NCBI RefSeq assembly: GCF_002072175.1
Contig: NZ_MVIV01000002.1
Location: forward strand, 124,001-188,000
Length of the DNA stretch: 64,000 nt
Direction: 5' to 3'
Origin: Actinomyces gaoshouyii
GTDB lineage: Bacteria > Actinomycetota > Actinomycetes > Actinomycetales > Actinomycetaceae
Shown piece by piece: positions 26,095-35,153 of the stretch. The position numbers were made by a program, and so were the translations under genes. The notes below the pieces were generated by a model, which saw only the letters and a program-made list of their open reading frames with translations, ran no database searches and was not told the origin of the DNA. Positions within the stretch are counted from its first letter, which is position 1, and each line of letters opens with the position of its first letter.

Positions 26095-27480
26095 ATGACC
26101 ACCGACGGCAGTACCGCTCCTCCCCCCTCGACAGCGATCAGCAGCAGCACCCGGGGGGCGACGGTGCGCCGAGCGGCGGCGGCGTCCTTCATCGGCAATT
26201 TCATCGAGTGGTTCGACTACGCCTCGTACGGGTACCTCGCCGTCGTCATCGGCAAGGTCTTCTTCCCCGAGAGCGACTCCTCCGTCCAGCTCATGTCTAC
26301 CTTCGCCGTCTTCGCGATGTCCTTCCTCCTGCGGCCCGTCGGCGCCGTCGTCTGGGGGGCCTGGGGGGACAGGTTCGGACGGCGCTGGGCGCTGTCGTGG
26401 TCGATCCTCATCATGTCTGGCTCCACCTTCCTCATCGCCTTCCTGCCCGGGTACTCGATGATCGGCCTGGGCGCCGCCGTCCTCCTGCTGCTCCTGCGCC
26501 TCGTCCAGGGATTCTCCGCCTCGGGCGAGTACGCGGGCGCGGGCACCTTCCTGGCCGAGTACGCCCCCGCGGGCAGGCGCGGCCTGTACACCTGCCTCGT
26601 GCCCGCCTCCACGGCGACCGGGCTGCTCGCGGGCTCGACCCTGGTGGCTCTGCTCCACTGGCTCCTCGACGATGCCTCCATGGAGTCCTGGGGCTGGCGC
26701 ATCCCGTTCCTGCTTGCCGGCCCCCTGGGCATCATCGGGCGCTACATCCGGGTGCACTTGGAGGACTCCCCCGCCTTCCAGGAGATGAACGCGCAGCTCG
26801 AGGCCGCTTCCGGACCGTCGCGGCGCACGCCCGTGCTCGATGTGCTGAGCAGGCACGGCCGGACGGTAGCCATCGCCTTCGGAGTCTCCTGCCTCAACGC
26901 CGTCGGCTTCTACCTGCTGCTGAGCTACATGCCCACCTACCTGCAGGAGGAGATCGGCATCGGGGAGGGCATCTCCAACCTGCTGACCTCGACCATGCTC
27001 TGCGGCTATATCTCCTCGGTCTTCCTCATGGGGCACTTCTCGGACACCGTGGGGCGACGCACGATGCTCATCGGCGCCTGCGTGGCCTTCATCGCCCTGT
27101 CGGTGCCGCTGTTCTGGATCATGGAGGGCGGGAACATCTGGGTCATCCTCGCCTGCGAGCTGCTCTTCGCGGTCATCCTGACCGCCAACGACGGAACCCT
27201 GGCCACCTTCCTCGCCGAGTCCTTCCCCACCGAGGTGCGCTACTCCGGCTTCGCCCTGTCCTTCAACACGGCGAACGCCCTCCTCGGCGGCACGGCACCC
27301 TTCCTCGCCACCTGGCTCATATCCGTCACCGGCTCCCCCCTGGCACCCGCGGTCTACCTCAGCGTCGTCGCGCTGGCCGCGCTGGGCGCGATGATCGTTG
27401 CACCGGAGCGCTCCGACGCCGACCTCACCGCCTTCATCCAGGAGGGCCCGAAGTCCCCGGCCTGCACGTCATCCCACTGA
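26095..27480 (+). CDS. MFS transporter, metabolite:H+ symporter (ProP/ShiA-like)
   Basis: A 461-residue, 12-helix protein. The opening FIGNFIEWFDYASYGYLAVV with GDRFGRRWAL, and RLVQGFSASGEYAGAGTFLA are hallmark motifs of the MHS family, which imports compounds such as proline/betaine, shikimate or alpha-ketoglutarate with protons. The ribosome site GAAGAGG lies shortly before the ATG. The substrate is unknown. In this locus a zwitterionic guanidino or amino compound is a reasonable guess, given that ProP relatives take betaine-like solutes. Confidence 0.85.
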   Translation: MTTDGSTAPPPSTAISSSTRGATVRRAAAASFIGNFIEWFDYASYGYLAVVIGKVFFPESDSSVQLMSTFAVFAMSFLLRPVGAVVWGAWGDRFGRRWALSWSILIMSGSTFLIAFLPGYSMIGLGAAVLLLLLRLVQGFSASGEYAGAGTFLAEYAPAGRRGLYTCLVPASTATGLLAGSTLVALLHWLLDDASMESWGWRIPFLLAGPLGIIGRYIRVHLEDSPAFQEMNAQLEAASGPSRRTPVLDVLSRHGRTVAIAFGVSCLNAVGFYLLLSYMPTYLQEEIGIGEGISNLLTSTMLCGYISSVFLMGHFSDTVGRRTMLIGACVAFIALSVPLFWIMEGGNIWVILACELLFAVILTANDGTLATFLAESFPTEVRYSGFALSFNTANALLGGTAPFLATWLISVTGSPLAPAVYLSVVALAALGAMIVAPERSDADLTAFIQEGPKSPACTSSH

Positions 27481-27608
27481 GCGGCCTCGCCCCGTGCCGA
27501 CGGCGGGCGGCCGACGGGCACGAGATCTCGCAGGTCCCGGGGGTCTCCTCACACGCCGTCATCTCGATTCACATCCCAACGGCGCCGTTTTGGCCTTATC
27601 GTGTCAGC

Positions 27609-28214
27609 ATGTGCAGCGCCGTGGACGTGACCAGTGACCGGCGGGAGAAGGCGTCGACCGCCAAGGGGGAGGCCCGCAAGCAGGCGATCATCGACGCCGC
27701 GGCCGCCATCATCCGCGAATCCGGCCCGAAGGAGGTCACTCATCGAGCCGTGGCCCAGCGCGCCGGGTGCTCGTTGTCGGCCACCACGTACTACTTCGAC
27801 GGCCTCGATGACCTCCTCCACCAGGCCGGCACGCTCAACATCAGCCTGTGGGCCGCGCGCGCGGAGCGGGTGGCCGACGCCGTCGAGGCCCTGGAGCACC
27901 GGCCCGACCCCGATGAGCGGATCGAGTACCTGCTGCGCGCCACTCTGCCGAAGAGCGGCCCGTACCTCGGCCACTACCTCCAGCTGATCTCCGCCGGCGC
28001 CTCGGCGCCTGTCGGATCGGCCTACCGCGAGGGGCGCCAGCGGCTCAACGCCGCCATCAGCCGCATTGCGGAAAGCTTCTCGCTGCGCTACTCGGCCGAG
28101 ATCATCATCGCGGTCGTCGACGGCGCCGCCGTCACCGCGCTGTCCGAGTGCCGCGACGTGCGCGAGACCGCGGCCGCCCTCGTTCGCGCCCTCGCCGAGA
28201 CCGGTCGAAAATAG
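27609..28214 (+). CDS. TetR-family transcriptional regulator
   Basis: A 201-residue protein with an N-terminal TetR helix-turn-helix (RKQAIIDAAAAIIRESGPKE, then VTHRAVAQRAGCSLSATTYY with FDGLDDLL) and an all-helical ligand domain. It is the last gene of the arc-amidinotransferase-transporter locus, so it probably controls that locus, possibly through the tandem palindrome at 20063-20098; this is inference. Its last codons (AETGRK, then TAG) lie inside a 76-bp palindromic repeat and are identical to the last codons of the convergent topA. The ATG at 27609 is used; GTGs at 27603 and 27621 are alternatives. Confidence 0.88.
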   Translation: MCSAVDVTSDRREKASTAKGEARKQAIIDAAAAIIRESGPKEVTHRAVAQRAGCSLSATTYYFDGLDDLLHQAGTLNISLWAARAERVADAVEALEHRPDPDERIEYLLRATLPKSGPYLGHYLQLISAGASAPVGSAYREGRQRLNAAISRIAESFSLRYSAEIIIAVVDGAAVTALSECRDVRETAAALVRALAETGRK

Positions 28215-28268
28215 GAGCGAGACCGGTCCGCGGACCGGTCTCGCTCCTATTTTCGACCGGTCTCGGCG
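28193..28268. repeat. 76-bp perfect palindrome of the GAGACCGGTC family
   Basis: The arms of 38 bases are perfectly complementary around CCG|CGG (28230/28231). Each arm holds GAGACCGGTC twice (outer, and inner as GAGACCGGTCCG), separated by GAAAATAGGAGC. It contains the ends and stop codons of both tetR (28214) and topA (28247), so it acts as the shared 3' region of a convergent pair and could be a very stable bidirectional terminator. Confidence 0.95.
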
Positions 28269-31186
28269 GAGGTGGACTTCTTCTTCGCCGTCGTCTTCTT
28301 CGTGGCGGTCTTGCGGGTGGTGCGCTTCTTGGCCGGGCCCTTGGCGCGCTTCTCGGCGAGGAGCTCGTAGGCGCGCTCCGGGGTCACGGTGGCCGGGTCG
28401 TCGCCACGGCGCAGCGTCACGTTCGTCTCGCCGTCCGTGAAATAGGGGCCGAAGCGGCCGTCCTTGATGACCACGGGCTTGCCGGTGGCCGGGTCCGTGC
28501 CCAGCTCGCGCAGGGGCCCGCGCGCGGCGGCCTGACCACGGCGGGTCTTGGGCTGGGCGAAGAGCGCGAGCGCCTCCTCCAGGGTCACCGTGAAGATCTG
28601 CTCCTCACTGGCCAGGGAGCGCGAGTCCGTCCCCCTCTTCAGGTAGGGCCCGAAGCGCCCGTTCTGCGCGGTGATGTCCACGCCCTCAGCGTCCTGGCCC
28701 ACCACGCGCGGCAGGCTCAGCAGGTCGAGCGCCTGCTCCAGGGTGACGGTGGACAGGTCCATGGACTTCAGCAGGCTCGCCGTGCGCGGCTTGGGCCCGG
28801 CGGCCTTCTTCGCGCCCCGCTTCCTCTTCGCCCCCGACGCCGTCGCCTCCTGCGCGTCGGCCCCGCCCTCCGGGGCGGGCAGCACCTCCGTGACATAGGG
28901 CCCGTAACGACCATCCTTAGCGATAATCGTGTGCCCTGTAGAGGGGTCCGTGCCCAGCTCACGGCCATCATCGGCAGCCCGCTCGAACAGCTCACGCGCC
29001 TTGACGACCGTCAGCTCATCCGGGGCAAGGTCGGCGGGCACGTTAGCGCGCTTGCCCTCCTCATCCTCCAGGTAGGGGCCGTAGCGCCCCACCCGCAGGG
29101 TCATGCCCTCACCAATCGGCACGGAATTAACAGCCCGAGCATCGATCTCCCCAAGGCTGTCAAGCATGGCGCGCAAGCTGCGCTCGCCATCCTGGCCCCC
29201 TCCCCCAACACTCCCAGCATCCTCCACGGACCCCACAGCATCCGACAAACCCGCCCCATCAGCCCCGAAATAGAAACGGGCCAACCAAGCACCCCGATCC
29301 GCCTCCCCAGCAGCAATACGGTCGAGGTCGGCCTCCATGGAGGCGGTGAAGTCGTAGTCCACCAGCTCGGCGAAGTTCTCCTCCAGCAGGCGGGTGACGG
29401 CGAAGGCCAGCCAGGTGGGCACGAGGGCTTGGCCGCGGTGATCCACGTAGCCGCGGTCAGAGATGGTGGACATGGTGGCTGCGTAGGTGGAGGGGCGACC
29501 GATCTCGCGCTCCTCCAGGGCCTTGACCAAGGAGGCCTCGGTGTAGCGCGGCGGCGGCGTGGTCTCATGCCCGGCGGCCTCGGCGCCGAGGGCGGCGAGC
29601 GCCTGCCCGGCGATCATGGCGGGCAAGCGCGTCTCACGCGACTTCGCGCCCCCACCTCCGGCGCCACTGCCCGTGGTGCCCGCCCCAGCAGCGCCGCCGG
29701 CCTCACCGCTGCCGCCGGCCTCACCGGCACTGCCCGCCACGGCCTCGGAATAGCGCTCGGCATCGCGCCCCTCCTCGTAGGCGGCCAGGAATCCGCGGAA
29801 GGTGATGACGGTGCCCGAGGCGGTGAAGGAGGCTGTGGAGAAGGTCTGCCCGGAGTCTCGCGAGCCGCCATCGGCGGGCGCCAGGGGCACCTCCACGCGG
29901 ACGGTCGCGGTGGAGCCGACGGCGTCGGCCATCTGGGAGGCGACGGTCCGCTTCCAGATGAGCTCGTAGAGGCGGAACTGCGCGCCACTGAGTTCTCCAC
30001 TGACCTGCGCAGGGGTGCGGAAGTGGTCGCCGGCGGGCCGGATGGCCTCGTGGGCCTCCTGGGCGCCCTTGGTCTTCGTGGCGTAGACGCGCGGCTTGGC
30101 GGGCACGTACTCGGGCCCGTAGAGCTCGGCGACCTGCGCGCGGGCGGCGGCCACGGCCTGGCCGGAGAGCACCGTGGAGTCGGTGCGCATGTAGGTGATG
30201 AAGCCGTTCTCGTACAGGCCCTGCGCCACGCGCATGGTCTCACGCGGGTTCATGCGGAGCTTGCGGGAGGCCTCCTGCTGGAGGGTGGAGGTGGTGAAGG
30301 GAGCAGCAGGACGCCGCTTGTAGGGCTTCTCCTCAACCTCGGCCACGCGCGGGACGGCGCGCATAACGGCCTCGGCGATGGCCTTGGCCGCGCCCTCGTG
30401 GAGGTGGACGGTGCTCGCCTTGCGGGCCGACGCCGTCAACTCGCCGCTGTCGGTGAAGTCGCGCCCGGTCGCCACGCGGCGCCCGTCGAGAGCGGCCAGA
30501 CGGGCAGTGAAGGAGCCCTCAGCGCGGGCGGCCGCATCGAGCCCGCTCAGGCCCGTGCTCAGGCGGGCCTCAACGCCCCAGTAGCCGGCGGGCACGAAGG
30601 CCATGCGCTCGCGCTCGCGCTCCACCACGAGGCGGGTGGCCACGGACTGCACGCGCCCGGCGGACAGGCCCGCGCGGACCTTGCGCCACAGAACGGGGCT
30701 GACCTCGTAGCCGACGAGCCGGTCGAGGATGCGGCGGGTCTCCTGGGCGTCCACGCGGTGGGAGTCGATGTCCCGCGTGGAGTCCAGGGCGCGGGTGACC
30801 GCCTCCCTGGTGATCTCGGTGAAGGTCATGCGCTTGACCGGCACCTTGGGCTTGAGGACCTCCAGGAGGTGCCAGGCGATGGCCTCGCCCTCACGGTCGT
30901 CGTCGGTGGCCAGATAGAGCTCGTCGGCCTCCTTGAGGGCCTTCTTGAGCTGGGTGACGGTCTTCTTCTTGTCGGGGTTGACGACGTAATACGGCTTGAA
31001 CCCGTCCTCGACGTCGACGGCGAAGCGCCCGTAGGGGCCCTTCTTCTCCTCGGCGGGCAGCTCTGAGGGTTGGGCGAGGTCGCGGATATGGCCCACGGAG
31101 GCCTCGACATCGTAATCGGGGCCCAGGTATCCGGCGATCGAGCGGACCTTGTTGGGGGACTCGACGATGACGAGCTTGCGGGGCAC
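28247..31186 (-). CDS. topA: DNA topoisomerase I
   Basis: Relaxes negative supercoils by single-strand passage. It has 979 residues from GTG 31186 (GGAAGG ahead of it). The Toprim domain begins [19 protein letters not shown] and contains the acidic DDDREGEA motif; the nucleophile is Tyr332 in [11 protein letters not shown]. The C-terminal third has several Topo_C repeats ([31 protein letters not shown]) and a Lys-rich tail, as in other actinobacteria. A Gly/Ala/Ser-rich insertion of about 40 residues lies near residues 480-520. The final six codons are provided by the palindromic repeat. Confidence 0.97.
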   Translation of the reverse strand: MPRKLVIVESPNKVRSIAGYLGPDYDVEASVGHIRDLAQPSELPAEEKKGPYGRFAVDVEDGFKPYYVVNPDKKKTVTQLKKALKEADELYLATDDDREGEAIAWHLLEVLKPKVPVKRMTFTEITREAVTRALDSTRDIDSHRVDAQETRRILDRLVGYEVSPVLWRKVRAGLSAGRVQSVATRLVVERERERMAFVPAGYWGVEARLSTGLSGLDAAARAEGSFTARLAALDGRRVATGRDFTDSGELTASARKASTVHLHEGAAKAIAEAVMRAVPRVAEVEEKPYKRRPAAPFTTSTLQQEASRKLRMNPRETMRVAQGLYENGFITYMRTDSTVLSGQAVAAARAQVAELYGPEYVPAKPRVYATKTKGAQEAHEAIRPAGDHFRTPAQVSGELSGAQFRLYELIWKRTVASQMADAVGSTATVRVEVPLAPADGGSRDSGQTFSTASFTASGTVITFRGFLAAYEEGRDAERYSEAVAGSAGEAGGSGEAGGAAGAGTTGSGAGGGGAKSRETRLPAMIAGQALAALGAEAAGHETTPPPRYTEASLVKALEEREIGRPSTYAATMSTISDRGYVDHRGQALVPTWLAFAVTRLLEENFAELVDYDFTASMEADLDRIAAGEADRGAWLARFYFGADGAGLSDAVGSVEDAGSVGGGGQDGERSLRAMLDSLGEIDARAVNSVPIGEGMTLRVGRYGPYLEDEEGKRANVPADLAPDELTVVKARELFERAADDGRELGTDPSTGHTIIAKDGRYGPYVTEVLPAPEGGADAQEATASGAKRKRGAKKAAGPKPRTASLLKSMDLSTVTLEQALDLLSLPRVVGQDAEGVDITAQNGRFGPYLKRGTDSRSLASEEQIFTVTLEEALALFAQPKTRRGQAAARGPLRELGTDPATGKPVVIKDGRFGPYFTDGETNVTLRRGDDPATVTPERAYELLAEKRAKGPAKKRTTRKTATKKTTAKKKSTSAETGRK

Positions 31187-31328
31187 GGGGAACCTTCCTG
31201 CGACGTTGGAAAACCGCCGTGCGCGCATCAGCGGACGGCACAACCTCGACGCCCCTTGCGGGCGCCCGAACCGACTCTAACCCATCGGCGCCCGACGATC
31301 CCCGCCCTGCCGGGGGGATCTTCCGGAG

Positions 31329-32675
31329 TCAGGACAGTTGGCCGAGCGCGGTGACGATGGAACCGATGAGCCGGTGAGCGGCGGCGGAGTCGAAGGGCAG
31401 GTCGATCGTGCGGCACTCGGCGGCCAGCGCCGCCATCGGCCGCACCTCGGGCGCACCCTGCTGGGCGAAGGAGCGGACCTCCCGCATATCCCGGTCGATG
31501 GTGCCGGCCGGGTCGACGGCGCGCGTCGCGGCTCTGTCATCCACCCACTGACGGGTGCGCCGGGTGATCCGGTCGATCTGCGGGGTGACGGCGCGCAGAT
31601 CGGCGTCGAGGGCCTCCGCGGCCTGGCGGGCGCGGGCGCAGACGGCGTCCATAGCGCCGACGACAGAGTCCAGGGACTCGCACAGGTCGGAGATGGAACC
31701 GACCGGGTCCTCCTCACTGCCGTCGAGGATCGAGCGGGAGAAGCGCCCGACCATGAGGGTCATGAGCCGCATGAGGGCCACTGAGAAGCGCAGGTCGAGG
31801 ACGCCGTCACGCGCCGCGCTCATCCGTTGCGGCAGCGCCCGCAGGGCGGGGGCGGCCCGGCCGGACAACTCGACGACGCGCTCGGCGATCTCGTCACTGC
31901 GCATGCGCTGCCAGGAGGTGCGGTCCTGGGCGCCCAGGACCCGACCGGTGAGCTCGACGCGCTCGGCGACCTGGAGCATCGATTCCCTCGTTGCCTCCAG
32001 GGAGCCCAGGAGCCTGAAGTACTCCTCGAGCTGGAAGACGAGGCGGTTGGTGGAGCGCTCGAGGTCCGCAGCGGCGCGCAGGATGTCCGCGACGGGCCCG
32101 CTCACGCCGGCGGCGTCCGGCACGCGCACACCCGCGGAGACCAGGGCGCTGACCTCCGCGGGCAGGAGAGCGCGGGTGGCGTCGATGAGCGCGGGATAGC
32201 CCAGGCCGGCCAGCTCGATGGCGAGCTCGACGGCACCCATCTCACCGATCTGGGAACGGGAGGCCCCCCGGCCGGCGAACTCGCGCTCACGGGCCCGCAC
32301 GCGGCGGTAGGCCTCCTCGATGGCGCGCCGGGCGTCCTCGCGCAGAGGCTTGGTGCGCACGGAGAGGAAGCCGCCGCGGATCGGGACGACGGTTGCGAAG
32401 ACGCGGTAGTCGACGCCGTCGGCGGCGCGGTTGAGGACGTAGGCGCTCACGGGCCGCCCGGCGCCCAGATCGTCCCACATGAGCTTGAACAGGCCGGCGG
32501 GCATATCCAGGTGGCGGACGATGCTGTGCGGCGCGCGCTGGAGGCGCTCCCGCGAATAGCGCGACAGGGAGTCGAAGGTCCGATTCGTACGACGGATGAC
32601 GCCCTTGGGGCCGGTGGTCGAGAAGAAGATGTCCTCAGGGTCGAAAAATCTCTCGTAGCCGATCTGCGATTCCAT
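31329..32675 (-). CDS. PAS-domain protein, aerotaxis-receptor-like sensor half, unknown output (paralog 1)
   Basis: A 448-residue protein. Residues about 10-110 form an Aer-type PAS domain: FFDPEDIFFSTTGPKGVIRR, then APHSIVRHLDMPAGLFKLMW, then YRVFATVVPIRGGFLSVRTK. In Aer-like proteins the first of these helices contacts FAD. The remaining 330 residues are predicted all-helical with no HAMP, MCP, kinase, GGDEF or HTH motif visible and no transmembrane segment. AAAAGGA precedes the ATG. It is next to a paralog in the same orientation. Function unknown; a redox or oxygen-sensing scaffold is inference. Confidence 0.65.
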   Translation of the reverse strand: MESQIGYERFFDPEDIFFSTTGPKGVIRRTNRTFDSLSRYSRERLQRAPHSIVRHLDMPAGLFKLMWDDLGAGRPVSAYVLNRAADGVDYRVFATVVPIRGGFLSVRTKPLREDARRAIEEAYRRVRAREREFAGRGASRSQIGEMGAVELAIELAGLGYPALIDATRALLPAEVSALVSAGVRVPDAAGVSGPVADILRAAADLERSTNRLVFQLEEYFRLLGSLEATRESMLQVAERVELTGRVLGAQDRTSWQRMRSDEIAERVVELSGRAAPALRALPQRMSAARDGVLDLRFSVALMRLMTLMVGRFSRSILDGSEEDPVGSISDLCESLDSVVGAMDAVCARARQAAEALDADLRAVTPQIDRITRRTRQWVDDRAATRAVDPAGTIDRDMREVRSFAQQGAPEVRPMAALAAECRTIDLPFDSAAAHRLIGSIVTALGQLS

Positions 32676-32867
32676 CGTAGATGTCCTTTTCTGCTGCACC
32701 AGGGAAGAAGCCGACGAGCGCGGGGAGACGTCGGCATGACAGGAACCTACCAACGAAGGTCGCTTTTCGGACACGACTTCCTGCAAAACCCCTCAATACT
32801 GCTACCGAATCGTTATCCAGACGGTGCGGGAGCTGTCGTGAAGAGCAGCGCGGCGACGGCGCAGCGC

Positions 32868-34220
32868 TTAGCCGAGTGCCGCGAGAGCGGCCCGGATCCG
32901 CTCGACGGCGCCGCCCAGGGCCTCGTCGTCGATGCTCAGGTCGAGGCCCCGGTAGCGCCCGGCGAGGTTCGCCAGGTCGGTCATCTCCGGGTAGCCCTGC
33001 TCGGAGAGGGACCCGGCCTCCTCCATGAGAGCGGCCACGTCCCCCTCGGCGCCCTCACTGAGGACGGCGCCCTCGTCAGTGAGCGCGCGCAGCCAGCGGT
33101 CGTAGGGGCGGCGCGTCCGATCGAGGTCGGACACGACGGAGGCCATGGCCGATTCGAGCTCGCCGACCCGGGTCTCGACGACGTCCCGCACCGGGCCCAG
33201 AGAGCCCAGGTCCGCCTCGAGGCCCTGCACGAGCTCGCGCATGGCGCAGGGGGCGTCGGCCTCGGCCCCGTCGACGACGGAGGCGGCGTAGGCGCCCAGC
33301 ACGAGGGTGTGCAGGCGGATGAGCGCCATACTGAAGGCCATCGACGCCATGGCGTCGGCGAAGGAGGCCACGGAGTCCTTCAGCCCGGTCACGGCGGTGG
33401 CGGCCCGCTCGGAGCGCTCGATGATCCGCTCGGCCAGCCCAGGCGCGGAGGACTCCGGATCCTTGCTGGTCAGGGTCCGCATGAGCACGGCGATGCGCTG
33501 GGCGCGGTCTCGGATGGACCCTGCGCCGTCGAGCCAGGAGCCCAGCGCGGAGACGACCTCGCGGAAGTCCCCGATGCGGTCCACGAGGCTGTCGCTGGAG
33601 ACTTCGACGCGGCGGGCCGCACCCAGGATCTCGACCGCGGGGCCCTCGGCCCCCTCGCGCGCGGGAACCCTCACGCCCTCGGCCAGCAGGCGCTGGGCCT
33701 CCGAGGCGAGGGCGGCCCGTCCGAAGGCGGCGAGGGAGTCGTAGCCGAGGGAGGCCAGCTCCTCCGCCAGCAGCTCGGCGCCGCGCTCAGCGGCCTCGCG
33801 GCGGTTGGCGCCCGAGTCCATGCACTCGCGCTCAGCAGCGCGCACCCGGCCGTATGCCTCGCCGATCGTGGCGAAGACGGCATCGTCCAGGGGCTTGGTA
33901 CGCACGGAGACGTAGCCGCCGGAGGTCGGGGTCACGGTGGCGAACACCCAGTAGTCGAGCCCGTCCTTGGCGCGGTTGAGCACATAGGCGCCCACGGGGC
34001 GGCCCGCGGTGAGATCGTCCCACATGAGCTTGAACAGGCCGCCCGGCATGTCGTCGTGGCGGATGATGCTGTGCGGGGCGCCGATCATCTCCTCGCGCGG
34101 GTAGCGCGCCAGTTGTAAGAATGTCTCGTTCGCGCTGCGAACGACGCCTTTGTCGTCCGTCGAGGAGAAGAACACGTCCTCGGCGTCGAAATGGCGGCGG
34201 TTCCCGATGATCGTTTCCAC
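32868..34220 (-). CDS. PAS-domain protein, aerotaxis-receptor-like sensor half, unknown output (paralog 2)
   Basis: A 450-residue protein starting at GTG 34220 with GAAGGA about 10 bases ahead. The PAS domain matches its neighbour closely (GAPHSIIRHDDMPGGLFKLM, GAYVLNRAKDGLDYWVFATV, GGYVSVRTKPL), while the helical C-terminal part is much more diverged, though equal in length. A duplicated gene pair is thus evident. It is divergent from the two-component regulator at 34359, with 138 bases between. No output domain is recognised. Confidence 0.65.
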   Translation of the reverse strand: METIIGNRRHFDAEDVFFSSTDDKGVVRSANETFLQLARYPREEMIGAPHSIIRHDDMPGGLFKLMWDDLTAGRPVGAYVLNRAKDGLDYWVFATVTPTSGGYVSVRTKPLDDAVFATIGEAYGRVRAAERECMDSGANRREAAERGAELLAEELASLGYDSLAAFGRAALASEAQRLLAEGVRVPAREGAEGPAVEILGAARRVEVSSDSLVDRIGDFREVVSALGSWLDGAGSIRDRAQRIAVLMRTLTSKDPESSAPGLAERIIERSERAATAVTGLKDSVASFADAMASMAFSMALIRLHTLVLGAYAASVVDGAEADAPCAMRELVQGLEADLGSLGPVRDVVETRVGELESAMASVVSDLDRTRRPYDRWLRALTDEGAVLSEGAEGDVAALMEEAGSLSEQGYPEMTDLANLAGRYRGLDLSIDDEALGGAVERIRAALAALG

Positions 34221-34358
34221 TGCAGTTGCTTCCTTCAGGGCATATGAGGGATCGGCCCCATCTTGCCCCATCCCCTCCGAGTGAGGACAGCCTGAGCCCT
34301 CCCGGAAATGGTCACAGTTTCACAGCGCCGACACAGGCTCGGAGTGTTGGATAGGGGC

Positions 34359-35153
34359 ATGAGTACTCCCGCCGATCCCTTGATCCGAGCCGACGGCTCC
34401 CCGGTGCGCGTCCTCGTCGTCGACGATGAGCGAATGCTCGCCGATCTCCTGGCGTCCGCCCTCCGCTACGAGGGCTGGGAGGTGACGACCGCCTCCACGG
34501 GCGTATCCGCGGTGCGCACCGCCAAGGAGATCCAGCCGGACGTCGTGGTCCTGGACATCATGCTGCCCGACTTCGACGGGCTGGAGGTCATGCGCCGCAT
34601 CCACGACCACACCCCGGGTGTCCCCGTGCTGTTCCTGACCGCTAAGGACGCGGTCGAGGACCGCGTGGCAGGCCTGACCGCCGGGGGTGACGACTACGTC
34701 ACCAAACCCTTCTCCCTGGAGGAGGTGGTGGCCCGGCTGCGCGCCCTGCTGCGCCGCTCCGGGGCCTCGGCCGCCGAGCCGGCCAACGTCCTGACGGTCG
34801 GCGACCTGCGCATGGACGAGGACTCCCACGAGGTCTGGCGCGGCAGCACCGAGATCCGCCTGACCGCCACCGAGTTCGAGCTGCTGCGCTTCCTCATGCG
34901 CAATCCCCGCCGCGTGCTGTCCAAGTCCCAGATCCTGGACCGGGTGTGGAACTACGACTTCGGGGGCCAGGCGAATATCGTTGAGCTCTACATCTCCTAC
35001 CTGCGCCGCAAGATCGACAAGGGTCGCGAGCCGATGATCCACACGATGCGCGGCGTGGGCTACGTCCTCAAGCCCGCCGAGGCCCAGGAGCACTCCGACG
35101 GCGCGGTGAGCTCAGCGGCCCCGGGCGGCGCGAGCGCCGGGGCCCGGGGGTGA
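34359..35153 (+). CDS. OmpR/PhoB-type response regulator
   Basis: A 264-residue protein. The receiver domain begins RVLVVDDERMLADLLASALR; the phospho-acceptor is Asp66 in VVVLDIMLPDFDG; FLTAKDAVEDRVAGLTAGGD and DYVTKPFSLEEVVARL complete it. The winged helix contains LTATEFELLRFLMRNPRRVL and the recognition part LYISYLRRKIDKG. A 30-residue Ser/Gly/Ala tail follows. The stop overlaps the GTG of the histidine kinase. It resembles TcrA/PrrA/MtrA-type actinobacterial regulators, but the specific system is not identified. Confidence 0.93.
   Translation: MSTPADPLIRADGSPVRVLVVDDERMLADLLASALRYEGWEVTTASTGVSAVRTAKEIQPDVVVLDIMLPDFDGLEVMRRIHDHTPGVPVLFLTAKDAVEDRVAGLTAGGDDYVTKPFSLEEVVARLRALLRRSGASAAEPANVLTVGDLRMDEDSHEVWRGSTEIRLTATEFELLRFLMRNPRRVLSKSQILDRVWNYDFGGQANIVELYISYLRRKIDKGREPMIHTMRGVGYVLKPAEAQEHSDGAVSSAAPGGASAGARG

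Noticed and set aside
27483-27540. Possible hairpin after the MHS transporter gene
   Set aside because: Only short imperfect complementarity (GTGCC/GGGCAC region); not strong enough to call a terminator.
28193-28268. Possible CRISPR unit because of exact palindromic repeats in the window
   Set aside because: Copies are single and many kb apart, with no spacers and no cas genes.
28148-31066. 972-codon open frame on the plus strand opposite topA
   Set aside because: Antisense to a complete topoisomerase I with all motifs; composition is of a shadow frame.
31827-34118. 763-codon open frame opposite the two PAS proteins
   Set aside because: It crosses both PAS genes and their promoter region; the minus strand encodes coherent paralogous domains with ribosome sites.
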